Positions 47,901 to 62,900 of a DNA stretch of 64,000 bases are shown in pieces. Below the pieces are notes generated by a model. It searched no databases. It saw nothing but the letters and a program-made list of their open reading frames with translations, and was not told where the DNA came from. Source of the DNA: Cymbidium sinense (taxonomy: Eukaryota > Streptophyta > Magnoliopsida > Asparagales > Orchidaceae). A program made the translations under genes and the position numbers. Location of the stretch: contig CM038229.1 of the NCBI GenBank assembly GCA_021442155.1, forward strand, positions 96,008,271 through 96,072,270. Reading direction: 5' to 3'. Every line of letters starts with the position of its first letter. Position 1 is the first letter of the stretch.

Positions 47901-50900
47901 GACCTCAAACAATCTTTTGTAGAAAATAGTTCTATAAGATCGTCCTACCATTCATTCTACATATACATCTTAACATTCGTCTAAATATATATCACAAAAT
48001 AAAAGCAAACATCAAACCATGCATACCTAAAAAAAGTGGTGACTTAGCCTAATGTGTGTGTTTGGAGGTTTGTGTGGTATGCTTAGTTATGACTTTAAGT
48101 TAGAATTTTTAAGTGTGAAGTATGTTCAACTTAGATGAGGGTTTCATTTAAGTGATTTACTTATTTTGGATTGATTTTATTTCATGTTTTGATTAGGTTC
48201 AAGTGAATCTTACAATTAATTATTAAGTTAAGAAGAGAGAGAAGAGAAGAAAACTTCTCTTTCCTTCCCTAACCTAAGTAATTTTTAAAGTAGACTCATA
48301 TTTTAGTTTTGTTTAGTGAATATTTTGATTAAATGTTTTAATTAATCCTAAGTTTAGAAGAACTCTAAATAAACCTATTTAAAAGAAAGATATTTTAAGA
48401 TTAAATAAAATGAACCAATTCACAAAACATACATCATTTCATTTCTTTCTCCATTATAACATGTATATGAATGAGTCTAAGTATATCTATACACAAATGA
48501 AAATATTTAACGACTTTATGATGCATGCTAAGTAATTCATTTAAGAAAATTTAGAAGTTTATGATGCATGATTTTCATTAAGTAAAAGGGATTTATTATC
48601 CAATTTTTACATGCATATGAAAGTAAGAAAGGCATAAGTGAGACGTCATTGTTAACTAGAGGTGTAGGTACAAGATCCACCAGAATTTAAAGCCAACCCT
48701 CGGGGTTGTCAGGACTAATATATTACTTTCCTTAAATACAAACATATGTACAAAAGAAATGAATGGAAAAAAAAAAGAATGCAAAAATTTGTATTAGTTG
48801 ATTTATTTTGTTTATGCAATTTATATGTGCAAGCATAGGTCCTTCTTAAGTAATAGTATAGAAATGAATAGGATATGAAATTAGGCAAATGTTAGGTTCT
48901 TTTCAAATGAATACATCTTAAATCCATTCAAAATTATACTAAAAGAAGAAGAGAAGAAAAGCATACTAAGCACATCTTTATATCTTATTCACATGCAAGT
49001 TTATAATTAAGATATAAGTAACATACTTTAGTTTTGATAATTGATTCATATATTTTGAAAATAATTTGAATTTAAGTGATAATAGCCACTCATATTTTTT
49101 TTACTTTTACATGCAAATTTGACATAAAGTAAATATTTTCATTTTAAATTTGAATTGAAAAGTATGGATGCATGAAACCACATGACACATATTTAATATG
49201 TTGGGGAAGAATTAAAGCAATGAAAGTATGTAAACATATTCACTTTAATTAAATCCTAAAACAATCTTATGAAATAAAAAAGTATAAAGTAAATCAAAGT
49301 TTGTTTAGTATGATTTTGTTTGAATTTGAATTTGATTAATTTTGAAAATGTGAGTTGAGTTCTTTGTTCTAACCCATTCTCACATGTGTTTGACATTTTT
49401 GTTTAATTTTTAGATGATTAGATTTATTTTATATTTTAATTAGGTAAGGTATGAATTAAGCATGTTAATTAACCCTTACACCTTAACATAGTTAACTAAA
49501 TAATTATGAGCCAATGAGATGACATAAAACACAAGGAATTTAAATTTGCAATGCACCTAGGAAGAAAAGGGGTTTAATGCAATTTGGCTTATGATTAAGG
49601 TTAATTAAAATTTAGAGATTTAACTTAGTAATTTCAAAACCTCACATATGAGTTGGGTTTTGATTTTTAATTGAACTTAGGCTCTTGAAAGCATCTATCC
49701 AAAGTAGATTAATTAAGTTGGAAGATTTTAGAATTTTAGAAATTAATTAAGAGGGTAATTGAATTAACTTTTAATTAAGAGGATTAAGAAAATAAAAGGG
49801 GTTTAGGGAATAACTTGGGAGAAATACCCAAAATTATTCCCTAAGCCTCCTATTCATTGGATCCCTTAATCAACTTCAATAAGAGATTAAAATACTAATC
49901 AAACTCTTAATTATCTTAATTACATTAAGGAGTAATTAAGAAATGCATTTGCAATTCTCAATTAAACCATCAATAAATCCCAAGAAAATTAGGGGAGGCG
50001 AAGTCATCTCCCAAAACATACCCAAGAGATTTGTGTGTCATGGATTAATTAAGGAGTAATTAGCAAATTAATATTTTCATTAAAACTCAAAATCGAGAGA
50101 AAGATATATTTCAAAATCTATTAAAAATTTTAGAATATTAGATTAAATTATCTTTCGTAAATTTACCTCATATTTTTGATTTTTATTTAAGGAGATATGA
50201 ATTTTTAAAGCTTAGAGGATTAATTAGAATTAATTAAAACTTAATTAAATCCTTAATCCATAGCTTCGACCGCAAGCGGTCGATGCACTTTCCACGTGCA
50301 GCTTAGCGTCACGCCAAATGTCGTCAGCACGTGGATGCGGTTTGATACCCGTTTGATAAAGGATCGAGACGGGGAATCACCCATGGTTTTAAAGGATAAA
50401 TCAAATATAAAATGTTTAATCTGGCCATCCAAATGCGGATGGATGACGAGATCATCCTAGCTGAATCATGGAGGTCGTCCATGTTAGCAGATCCGGCTTG
50501 AGCTTGGATGAGAAAAATCTTGCACACACCATCATCAAGCAATGTAGATCACATCCTGAAAATTCTGTCATAAAACTTTCTTTCATCAACACCCCTTAAG
50601 TAGTGATCGAAAATGTCATACCTGGGAGGTGATCACATGCACTCAATTCCTTGGAGGAGCTTAGATGCGGTTGAGGCAGGTGGTGAAATTAGCTCTGGGT
50701 TGAGTAGTTTACTCTATGGACCACTCTCCCCTTGCTTGCGACTTTGATCAATTGGACTTTTCCTTGCCTTTGGAACTTGAGGAGAGCTTTGCTGCTTGGT
50801 CCCCAAGGGAGTGTGCAAAGGCAATTGGGTTGAATTGTAGTGTGGAGGAAGTTAGGAATTCTATGGAGCTCCCTTTTCAAAGGATGAAAATGAGAATGGC

Positions 50901-53900
50901 TGATTTCAAATCCCTCTTAGAAAGCTTAGGATCACTCTAAGATGGCTCCTCTCACTCTCTCACTCAATCGATAATGAGCATATGGAATTGAGTGGAATTA
51001 GGGGAGTATATCTCCCCATGGTATCGGACGTAGCTATCTTTGTTGTTTTAATCTAAATTGATATGGAAAGGTTTGTTTGAGTTGTTTGGAGTTGGCACAT
51101 GGTGGTTTGAGCTAAGAGTGGATGGTAACCTCCCATGTGCTTCAAATTAAGTGGAAGGAAGTTTTATTTGGCCAATTTGAGCTATGGGGTGATTTTGACC
51201 TTGGGTCATTTGGCTGACCCAAACCCATTGGGTTGGGTGCACCACCCTCCATAGGTCTATTTGACCTATTAGGAAGGTATCAAGTTGATATGAAGAGGGT
51301 TTGACCAAATTCCTCATGGATTTGACCAAAATTTGTTCTATGACCTAGGGGTAGAATGGTCATTTGGTGATTTTGAATTTGAATATGTTGGGTATGTTGA
51401 GAAAATGGGTTTGGCCAAGTTTCATTGGATTTGGAGTTCATTTGATATGGTTTGGCTCATGTTGACCCATTTAGGTCAAAATAATGGAGTCAAGTTGATT
51501 GATTGATCAAATTGGGTCAAATCGAGGTTGGGTTAAGTTCATATGACCATTTGGAATATTTTGGCGGCTTTGGTTTGATTCAATTTGGTTTAGTTTTGAG
51601 TTTGGCTCATATGATTTCATTTAGGTTAAATGGATTAAGTTATTTTGACCCATTTGATTTATTTGAAATAGGTCATGGTAGGTTTAGGTTTGGTTAGTCA
51701 TATGGTATCTTTGTTTCAATCAATTTTGGTTAAGTTTGAATTTGGCTCAACGATCCTTTAGATTGAGTTGGGTTCAAAATTAGATTAAATTTGATTAATT
51801 AGTTGGCCATTGACTGGTTAAGTTCAATGAGTGATTTGGAATGAACTTGATCTATGGTTTCAATTTTGGCAAACATTGGTCATGAATGAACTTAGATCAA
51901 TGGTTTAAATTAATTTGGCTGGTGGATTTTAAATGTTGAGTTTCATTTTGGCTAAGTGTTGACTTGGTCAACCTTGATTTGACTTGGTTTGATTGATTTG
52001 TTGATTGATCATCCATGATAATTGTTGATCATGATGAGAGGCATAGGTGAGTTTGATTCAATCCATTTGGTTAGGATTAGAATTTGGCTCATAAGTACTT
52101 TAGGTCACTTTGGGTCAAGTGAGCTAAGTGGGTCAAATGACTTAGTCAAAGCTTGATTTGAGTTTGATTGAACTTTATATGGACTTATAATTGAAATATA
52201 AATTCATTTGCAAGTGGTTTGAAGTCAAATGTATTTTGATCATTTGATAATTTCATATTCAAAGAAGAATATGAAGGATTTGGGTTTGATTTTTGAATTG
52301 AATTTTGATTTAGTGATTGAAGTTTGTATTTATATTTAGATTCATGATTGTAGGGTTGATTGAATCATGAAGAAAAATCAAGTTTAGCTTGATTTGAAGT
52401 TGATTTAGCTAAGTTCAAGATTTTGACTTGAAAGGCTTAGGTTGGATTTTGAGTGGATTTGAGTTTGATTTTGGAATTAGATTTGATTGTTTGAATTTGG
52501 TAGTCCATTATTTTTTTTTTTGAATTTGGTTTGATTGATTTATATTTATATTTCATTTTTTATATGTGAATATAAATGAGCATAAATAATTATGAAAAAA
52601 TTCCATGAATTTGAATTGATTTGAAGTTAATTTTGACTAAGTCCATTAAAGGAAAACTTAAAGGACTTAGAAAAATTTATGAATTGATTTTAATTTTGAG
52701 TTTAGTTTGATTGGTTTGAATTTATATTTCATTTATATATGTGAATATAAATGAGAATATAAATAATTATAGAAAATTTCATAAGTTTGAATTAGTTTGA
52801 TCATGATTAAGTCTTAAGAGGAAAATTAAGACTTTAAGAAAGATTTGGACTTAGGAATTTCATGATAGGTTTTGATCATGATTTCAATTATGGATTTCAT
52901 TCATGGATTTCAATCATGTGGCATTAATTTGAGTTTGGAGAAAATCAAATAAGATTGATTTAGTTTGACTTGAAGGAAGAAAGGTGAGAATGGTTCAAGC
53001 TAAGGGTAGACAAATTTTCTAATACCCATAAGGCATGATCTATTACTAACTCTTCTAAGTCTTTGTAAGGTTACTCTCTAAATGTGTCTTAAGATAAGGA
53101 ACTCTTAAAATCTAAGAGAAATCCTATGAAAAGGCGGAAGGATTGAGCTCATTCTAAAAATGGGGTGACAAAGTTATAAATATAGTTTTATTTATTTATG
53201 TTAAAGCTGATTCACATAACTTTATTTTTGAGTTTTCAACTATAAGATAATAATAATACTTTATTAATCAAAAAATATATTTACAATCATTGAACATCAT
53301 GCAACTCCCATTATATTAGCATATCATCAAAGTAAACTATTCTCATAAGACACATACTCATGAAATACTTTAGAGTAACCTTTTGTAAGTAGATCTGCAA
53401 CCATAAAGTTTACTAATATATGTTCACTAGATATCCAGAACTATTTCTTTTACAAGAAGAAATTTTATGTCAATGCTTTGATTTTGACTCTGTTGTACTT
53501 TGAATCACGACTTAGCATTTATATCACAATTTATTTTTTAATGGTCTCTATTCCATCAAAAATATTTATGATAAAATTTTGCAACCATATTCTTTGATTT
53601 AATGCCTCATAACAATTTATAAATTCTTTCCATGGTAGAATAAGCTATGAGTTATTATTTAACACTTTTTCAAGATATACTCCCATTAATAAGAAAATAT
53701 AGCCAGTGGATCTTCTACTATCAGGCAACCGGAAAATCAAAATTGAAGTACCCCATGATCTCCAAATGATCTCTCTCGATGTAGCATAAAGTCTTTTGTT
53801 CTCTTGAATCGATAACCCGTTTCTTGTTTTCAATCCATTCTTGAGTTACTTAAATTCATCAAGCATTCTAATAATATGCTATGATTACAAACTTAAGCAT

Positions 53901-56900
53901 ACATAAGACTCTATTCGGATGCAGAGATCTTTTATCTCTTTCTTTTAAGTTCATTTCTTGGACATTGAAGCAAATGAATTTATCACCTCAGATGAGTGTA
54001 TCTCCGGTGCATAATCATGTCAAATCTACTAAGCACTTTATCGATATATGTCATTTATGATAAACCAGTATACCACGAGAACGATCTCGATGAATTTGTA
54101 TACACAAAGATGTATTCCCAAGATCTTTCATTTCAAATTTATTTGAAATAAATCTCTTAGTTTCATCCAAAGGCTTACATATTTGCTTGTAGAATATCAT
54201 CAACATATAACAAGATGAATTTACTCTCGAAGTTTATGATAAATACATTGATCAATAGTATTTTCTTTGAAATAAAAAAATAATCACTTGATCAAATTTC
54301 TTATATTATGAAGCTTATTTTGAATCATAGATGAATTTCTTTAATTTGCATACCGGTGTTTTGAATCAAAAGATTGAAAATTTTTTATCTATATATAGTT
54401 TCTTCATCAGAAAATCGCCTTTACATCCATCGATGTAACTCTAAATCATAATGATTTTGTCATAATGATTCTAAAAGAGTCATTCAAAGCAGAAAGTCTC
54501 TTTATAATTAATGCATTTCTTTTAAATGAAACTTTTTAGCGATATATCTTTATATCTTTCGACATTGCCTTTCAATTCGTTTGGTTTTAAAATTCATTTA
54601 TAATAGGTTTTTTCGATTTGGCAATTGACAAGATTTCAAACATCATTATTTTTATTGATTTCATCTCATCCTCAATGACTTCTATCCATTTATGGGAGTT
54701 GACATTTTATTTGACTTAAAGAGATTGAATCACTTTCCAATCTAATGTCAAACTCATGTTTTGAAAATACACATAATCATCTAAAATTGTTAATCTCCTT
54801 TCTAGTATATTTTCTTAATGACACTTGATTTGAAATTTATTTGGTTGCGTCGTTTAGGTCTGAATTTAATGCAATTCTAACTTTTGGGTGTTTGGTTGTG
54901 TAAAGTTTATTTCCAATGTAATATAATGTATTCATGCATTAAATGTCATTTTCGGTGTATTTAAAATTCACCGATTGGTAATTCAATACACCATAATAAA
55001 ATGATCGATCTGCTCATGCCGCTTCACCATGCCGCTTTGCCGCTGGCCGCGGCCCCATACCGGCCATTCGCCACCACCGGTCACCGTCGTCAGCGCATGA
55101 TCGTCGTCGCATCAAAACCTTATATTACTTTACATTATATTTTTTTCAACCAAACGGAAAAACAAAGTCATGAATTTGTAAAACTCTAAACCAAACAAAC
55201 TAGTAATCCTTTTACATCAATTCATTTTACACATTCACATATTTGATGTAAGCAAAACAACTCCTTGGGTTGTTGTGATTCCTCAATATAAGTGAGAATT
55301 AACTCAAGAATATTTTAATTATCAGATTTACAACTTGAATAAGATCAAATAAAATTATCTAATCATTTTCGATGTAACTATAGGAAGAGTAACATATTGC
55401 TCTTAAAATTTAAATTTTTAAGTTTATTACTCTTATCATATTCAATATCCTCAATAAATTTAGCATTATTGTCCAAAAAAAAGAATTTATTTGAAGAGTC
55501 ATAAAAATATTTCTTTCAGTATCTAACAAAATATCTAATAGTTCTTGAGTCAACTTTCTTTCATTGCTTATATGACCTAACTTGCCTGACATCCCCGGAC
55601 ATGAAAATGCCTAATACTAAGCTTCTTCCTAATTCATAATTCATATGTGAGTTTAGTTATTGCTTTACTTAACTCTATTAAAGATGTAAACTGTAGTCTT
55701 TAAGGCTTCTCCCAAAGTGATTGTAAGGAAGAATGATTTATCATACTTCTAAGTATGATTTATCATACTTCTTCCCAATTTATAATTCATATGAGATTTT
55801 TGTTCTTAGAACTCTAGGATGTAAACTGACTTTTAGGCTTCTCAAAGTGATTAGTAAGGAAGAATGATTTATCATACTTCTAACCATATTCATAAGAGTC
55901 GATTTGCTCTTACACCATTTTGACTTGAGTCCATGGTGTATTTGAGCGATCACATCTGTTAAATATTTGGCAAAAGGTCTAGGCGTTGTTCACTGATCAT
56001 CCATCATATTTATCATAATATTCACCACCATAGTCGATTTGATAGTTTTATTTTCTTTCCAAATTGATTTTCAATTTCACCTTGAAAATTTTGAATACGT
56101 CGATGATTGTAACTTCTCATAAATCAAGTAAAAGTACCCTGAGAATAATCGTCTATGAAAGTAATGAAATATTGTTATTCATTCCAAATAGCAGTAGGAA
56201 TGGACCACAAATATTATGAATTAATTCTAAAATATTTAAACTCTTATTATCATCAACTTTCTTGTTATTTGTTTGTTTTCTCTTGATACATTCTATACTG
56301 AGTTTATCATCTAAAAAATCAAGAGAATCAAGAGTTCCTTCTTATACAAGTTTTTTAATTCTTTGTTTAGAAATATGTCATAATACTTGTGTCATAATAT
56401 ATATAAATTCTCATTCATTAATTTTCACTTTGTACCAAAATTACTTGTATGCAAAGTTTCATTAATTTGCAAAGCAAAAATATTTAATTTATATAGATTA
56501 TCAACTAAAGAATCAATACTAATAATATTTGAATAGAGAGACTAAATTTTTTTTATTTTCAAATGAACAAGAATAATTAGATTTTAAAGAAATAGAAATT
56601 AAATTTGTCTAAACGACATTACATAAAAAGGCTCATGTAATTCAAAATACAACGATTCTTGATGTAATCTATATAAACATATTCTTCAACAAGAGCTTTT
56701 TGTCATTTCCCACATAGATGAATTTTTTCGATCGGTTGACATTCATCTCCTGACAACCCTGCATAGTCACACTTATGTGAGTAGTTGTACTATATCTATT
56801 CACCAAGTGTGATTTGGTATTAAGGATAAATTAACTTTAGAAACAAACAAAGTTGAAGTTTACCCTTTTCACGTGTCAATTTACAAACTTGGGACAATCC

Positions 56901-59900
56901 TTCTTCACATGACCGGTCTTCTTGCAAAAGAATCAAGTAACAACATTATCTTATTTCTATTGCACCTTATCTTTGAAGTCTTTGTCTTCGACTCATTTGC
57001 CTTTATAAGTCTTTTTTTTCTTTTTTAATAATGTCACGGAAGAGTAGCTAAGTGAGTAATTTTATTTTATCATGTTCCAATCTCTTCTCTTTCTCTTGCA
57101 CATTATGAAAGAATTAAGAGTCTATTTTCTTTTTTGAGTATTATCTTATCTTAAAAGAATTAAATTGTGGGAAGAGATCAAAATTAAGTGCACAAGAATA
57201 TCATTGACATCTCTAATTTTAGTGCTCTCGGTCAGTAACAAATTAGACATCTCCATAATGTACTCCTTTATATTTTCATTGCATTTATGCATTAAAATGA
57301 GTTTACTAAGAATAGTACTCACTTTGACTTTTGAACTAATGAACGGTTGCTATTTGGCTTAGAAAGTTTTTAGCACATTCTCTTCAGCATTGCACCTCTG
57401 CTTTTACGGAATGAAATGCTTTGATCATAAACTCATGCGGTTAGAACATCTCTCTTTTTAAAGTTAGCATTTTGTTCAAGTATTGTCTATGATGAGGAGG
57501 ACATTTTGTCCAGAATCACATAGTCAAGATCCATACCCAAGAACATGGTGATATATCTATTTCTTAAAGTTAATTATTAATTAAACCGAAATGATATTCA
57601 AATATGATATAAGAAAACATTATTTGGAAAGAAAAAATACTAATTAACAATATTATTTCCTTATACATATATAATGAAACAAAAATATCAACAAAATATA
57701 TGCTTGAAATAAAATGCTTAATAAAATAGCATATAAGATACCTAACACAAGCACATTTACAATTTAGCTGGATCAAAATAATAATTTTAAATGATACTAT
57801 AATTACGGTAAACAAATATTGATAATAAATCACATTATATCGTTTATCTTTTGGATCACGTATTGTATGATTAATCAAATTTATCACATATTTCTTCGTA
57901 ATCAAAAAATAATCTTCCTTTAAGGCGATTATTTCTTGCATAGATTTAAATATAATCTTAACTAATATTCATATATTTTAAAATTAAATAAATTGAAATA
58001 ATAGAAGTCAATTTGGTGACATATTATTTCAATTTAAATTATTCAAAACAATGAATATAAATTATATCACTCAATGATTGTTTTATTCAAAACAATTAGT
58101 TTAAATTTATACTAATTAACCTAGCTATTTTCTATTATAAGAACATGCAAATTATATCATGAAATTTGTAAATAGAGATATTAAATGTAACAAAGAGAAG
58201 TGTACATTCAAATAATTAATTAGAAATATATAAACTATTTATATATAATATATAACTTGGATTATAATACTTGATTTTGGGCTTTATTTCATTCATATTA
58301 TAGGCCCATCAATTAGATTTAATCTATATTATATGAATATCATTTAATTCATTTAGAGTAAACATGAGTTAATTGTATAAGACAAAATAAAATCATTTAT
58401 CGAATTCGGAGGATTAAATGGAAGAATAAAAGTACTGCTATATGATTACTGTTACTTTAATATAAAAAAATGTTTAACAAGCTGTTGGAATTAATTGCAT
58501 ATAAAGCAAACATATGCAAGCTTGAAATCTATATTAACCGAAGACATTTATTTTTGGGTAAATGCGTGATCGATCAGAAATAAATATTAGGTAGGTTAAA
58601 CGATTCATATTATGATGACTATAAATGAAATAAATTGAAACGTTAATTATTCAAAGTCTTAATTAGAAGTGCTGTATAGACGTTTAAGACTTTAAATATA
58701 AATGTTTATAAAACTGAACATATAAATATAATAATCACCTACCAACATAAATATTGATTTAATTATCCTAAAATAATAAACTTCTTGGTCACGGTATTCT
58801 GCAATTCTGCAACTTCTATATATATTATAAATAATAATAATAAAATTGGAAGATGAAACTTGATTGAATCAAATTCATAGGATTGAGTATGAATTTTATT
58901 TCTCAAAATATGATCATAATCATGAAAATAAATATATCGATTATATGAAAATTGAAATTACGATCAAAGTATAAAAGCAAAATTTTGGCTACATCCTTTT
59001 TCAAAATAAAAATTTTAAAAATGATCTAAAGGATATCGATTCTTTTATATATAAGACAAAATGATTTGTACAAAAAATTTGAATTACTTTGATCTAAAAT
59101 TTTCAAATACTGATATGAAATATTAAGAAAAATCATTCTGATTCAACATGATAAGCCATTTTAATAAACTTGTAGGAAACTATAGGGATAAAATAAATTT
59201 ATCTTTTAGAATCTGTGTAATCGTGAAGATTTAATCGAGCGTCATCTATGTAAGAGCTAATGAGAGATTTTTTGGCCTTACTTCTAAAGCGGTGTTCTTG
59301 AGAGAGAGATCGATTCTTTTCACTCAAGATGGGATATGAGAAAAAATAAAACAAACCTCTTTAGAATTAAGATCATTATTTATCTTTTAAGTGTATTTTA
59401 TTTTATTTTAACCCATCATAAAACTAAATAAAATATATCTTTACATATGATAATTCATACAAAATTAATAAAATACTTTAAAGCCTAAAATTATTAATCT
59501 TTGATCATAAAATTAATAGGCTTAAAAAAATAAGAAATTAAATTTATATGAGCTCACATTCAAAATTCTCAATAATTTGGACTTTATACACCAAGTGATC
59601 ACTCATATTAAAAGCTTGAGCTTATGGGTGACAGCCAAGCACTTGATGATTCTACGCCAAATCAGTTTTTAACTATTTGATGTGAGGCTAAATACAAAAT
59701 CTCACATGCCTTAATAATCTTCTCTATATTTAAGAGCTCTCCACATTAACTATCATTCTCCTTTAAATAAAAGCTTGTTAACATTATCAAGTATTTTGTA
59801 ACAAGATCCCACTTAACCAAGTGGAAGCACTTTGTGAAACTTCCCTAACTAGAGTTGAAAGGGATAAAGACCTATGAGAGCTACAAACTACATAAAATCA

Positions 59901-62900
59901 CTACTCTTGGTTGAACCTTCAGTTCTAATATCACTTTTAGGAACCGACTGAAACCAAAGTTAAAATTGATACACTATAATTCAAACTCATATTTAATCCA
60001 AAAAATTAAGTCTATAGTGTGTTCAACCATTTATATTCTATGCCAACATATTTTTGCAACTATTTGATATGAGATTAAACCCAAATTCTAACTTGCCTTA
60101 ATAATATTTTCTTCAAAGCGGGAGCTCTTCACATAATCTATCAATTCCCCTCTAACAAAAGCTTTTAATATAATCAAGTGTCATGCAAGAAGATCCCACC
60201 ATGTGGTGGCACCATGGGAATCATTCAATCTTAAAATTACAAATCAAAGATCTATGAGAACTACAAATCACATGAACCATTAATCTCGACCAATTCTTTG
60301 ACTTTTATGCTGCATATTAGGGAAGATGAACCAAAGGAGATCAAAGTTATGATTTATACAATACTGATCATACTCATGTTCATTCAAAAAATAAAAGTCT
60401 TTAAATGAGGGATAACTGCTTTATATTTATACATACAACATATTTCAACAATTATATGTGATAATAAACCAAAATTTTATGTGTATTAACAATCCTCCAT
60501 CATATGAGAGCTCTTTATAACAATCACAATCATTATGTATCATGCAAAATTATGTGCCCACTCAACCATGTGGAGGGACTGAGGGAATCACCTGCTTTTG
60601 AATATTACTTAGCTATATTTGAAGACACCAAAGACTTTAGCTCTCAGATAAACCTACATTTTTTATTAGTCTAACTATTACTGGTCAAACACATATTGAG
60701 CCCAAAAGCTTAAGTCCGAAAGTGAAGCGAATCATTTGATATTTCTTCACCAATATATTTTTTTTTTCGACCATGCAATGTCGGACAAAACCCAAAATCT
60801 TATGGCTAAAGACCATGCACTAAACAAAACCCAGTTAGAGGGCAAATAATCTTTTTAAATGCCAATAGTTTCTTCATTAGCTAGCATGCAATAATAGACT
60901 CCCAAAATATATTATTAAATGGGATTTTCTTGATTCTCATGTTCTCAACTTAAATGACCCAATAGAAAAGAGTGGGACTTAAATACACATCAATTTTTCA
61001 CAGAAGAATTTAAAAAAAAACTTTTCATTTGGAGAGTGAATTATTACTTGCACCAAGCAGGCGTGTTTATCTTATCTCACATTAAGCATTAAAACATGCA
61101 CTTTCCTGGTCTTTTCTTTTTCCATCTTGCTGACTACACTTTTATGTTTTTTTAATGTTTCTTAATCAATATTAATTAAACTAAACAGTTGCAAGTCTTA
61201 TGACCTCCATAGAAATTTTTAACTGTAATTTGCAACCGTCTGTAGAGCATTTCTTTAGTTTAGATAGTGTTGAGTCAAGTATTAAAGGTATACAATAGTT
61301 AACATCTCTTTCAAGCTGACGCAATGCTCTAACAAAAGAGTGATTAGGTTGGAGTCGTCTGAAGGATTATGTTTGACCAAGTTTTAAAATGCACTTCATG
61401 TGTTATGCCTTGCATGTTTTGAACTAATTTTTAGATATTTAATGCTAACTAAACTTTTCAAGGCAGGATTAGGTTTATGATTAAGCAGGAACAACAAGAT
61501 TCTCTCAAGAATGTGACTTCTTAATGCTCATTTGATTGGTGGTAGATGAAATATGTTTTAAAAAAAAAAAAACAATGATCTTATTATCACTTAATTTGAA
61601 TTTTAAAATAAAATCTCAACTTTTGTAGGATTTTGAAGATGTTTATAGAGTTAAATTCATATTGATTTTCAGCCACATTTACCAAATGACTGAATTTAAT
61701 AAACTCATTATTTTTCAAAGAAATATTTTCTAACTTTATGCAATCAACAGATCCCTTATCTATCTGCTACTTTGTGATACTATAATCTGTACTAAGAAGT
61801 GCAATTTGAATGTTTGGAACGCAAATTGCAGGCTTCAGAATGAATGGAACAACTTTTGTGACATTTACTTAATCTCTTTAAGTCCTTGAAAAAATTTTAG
61901 TTCTAAGCTGAGCTCTCAGAACAAAAGGATTTTGTTGGTTTGATTTCTTGAAGGTTTCAAAGGAGATATTCCTCCCAACTTCACCCTGAAAGATCAAGAT
62001 GGCAAGAATGTGTCTCTTAACAATTACAGGGGCAAGCCTGTTGTTGTTTACTTCTACCCAGCTGATGAAACCCCCGGCTGTACCAAAGAGGTGAGAAGCT
62101 GAGTTGATCGTTGCTGAAGTTTTAAGCTGTTAAAACATATATTTATTTTATTTTATTTTATTTTTGTGATGTTTTGGTACAAAGTAGGCATGCGCCTTTA
62201 GAGATTCATATGAGAAGTTTAAGAAGGCAGGTGCAGAGGTTGTTGGAGTAAGTGGTGATGATCCTACTTCACACAAGGTATGAAACTTAACCGTTGTTCT
62301 GTCTACGTTCAAATTTTTTCTTGCCAATTCTGAGATAAACCCCTTTTCTTGTGTTTGTTCATCTGTGATTAAAAGAAAAATTCATGAATGAAATGAGTTT
62401 CAGGATTAAAAAACTGATCCTGTTAAGAATATATAGATTAAAATGTAAAGGTTACAAGGCAAGAAAAAGAGTTGTGGTGTAACAAACAGTAAGTAGGTCA
62501 GGAGAGTGATGAGGCTAGAAAGAATATCAAAAGACTTAACTTTTCATTTACTTTAAACTGTTAAGGAAAACTATATTGCAGTGAATTGATGGGAAGTCCA
62601 TAGAAACAAGATCAAGAGTATAATTTGATTGTTCTTACAAAGATGCTACTTTTTTAGTTGCTGCTTACTGAAAGGGAAATTTTTTTAAGGGTTTATGATA
62701 ATCTTCCTCAAGATCATTTGAACATAATAATTTGATTGTTCTTTAAAACATAAAATTCTTTTTTTTAAGTCTTTGCGTGCGAAAGGCTATCTTTGTAACA
62801 GTTTAAATTCCCAACCATGAAGATATTATCTATTTTTTGGAAATAGACAGACAGTTTTATTCCTTAGTATACCATCTCAAAAGGTCACACATCAGAGAAG

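Larger units (their letters stand above)
45410..59574 (-). mobile_element. Ty1-copia element in PRXQ intron 1, reverse orientation
   Basis: Two ~404-bp direct LTRs (45410-45812 and 59171-59574) bound an internal region with copia gag-pol remnants on the minus strand. Without the nested 7.07-kb LTR the element is about 7.1 kb. A purine tract next to the left LTR and the pol direction agree that the right LTR is the 5' one. The flanking 5-mers (AATTC left, ATTTG right) do not match well, so the target duplication has decayed or the edges are a few bases off. The LTRs differ by many substitutions and indels: an old insertion. Confidence 0.82.
44992..61953 (+). other. PRXQ intron 1, 17 kb, filled with transposons
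   Basis: Starts GTAAAATC and ends TTCTTGAAG. Most of it is a reverse-oriented copia element (45410-59574) carrying a nested giant gypsy LTR. Sequence outside that element (44992-45409 and 59575-61953) is about 2.8 kb, so before the insertion the intron was a few kilobases at most. Confidence 0.85.

Noticed and set aside
57570..57941. 123-codon Ile/Tyr-rich minus-strand ORF
   Set aside because: It is in the very AT-rich copia leader with no domain pattern; a length like this is expected by chance from AT-rich sequence lacking TAA in one frame.
45405..59579. Matching 5-bp target duplication for the copia element
   Set aside because: AATTC and ATTTG agree at only three of five positions, so I did not use it as evidence.
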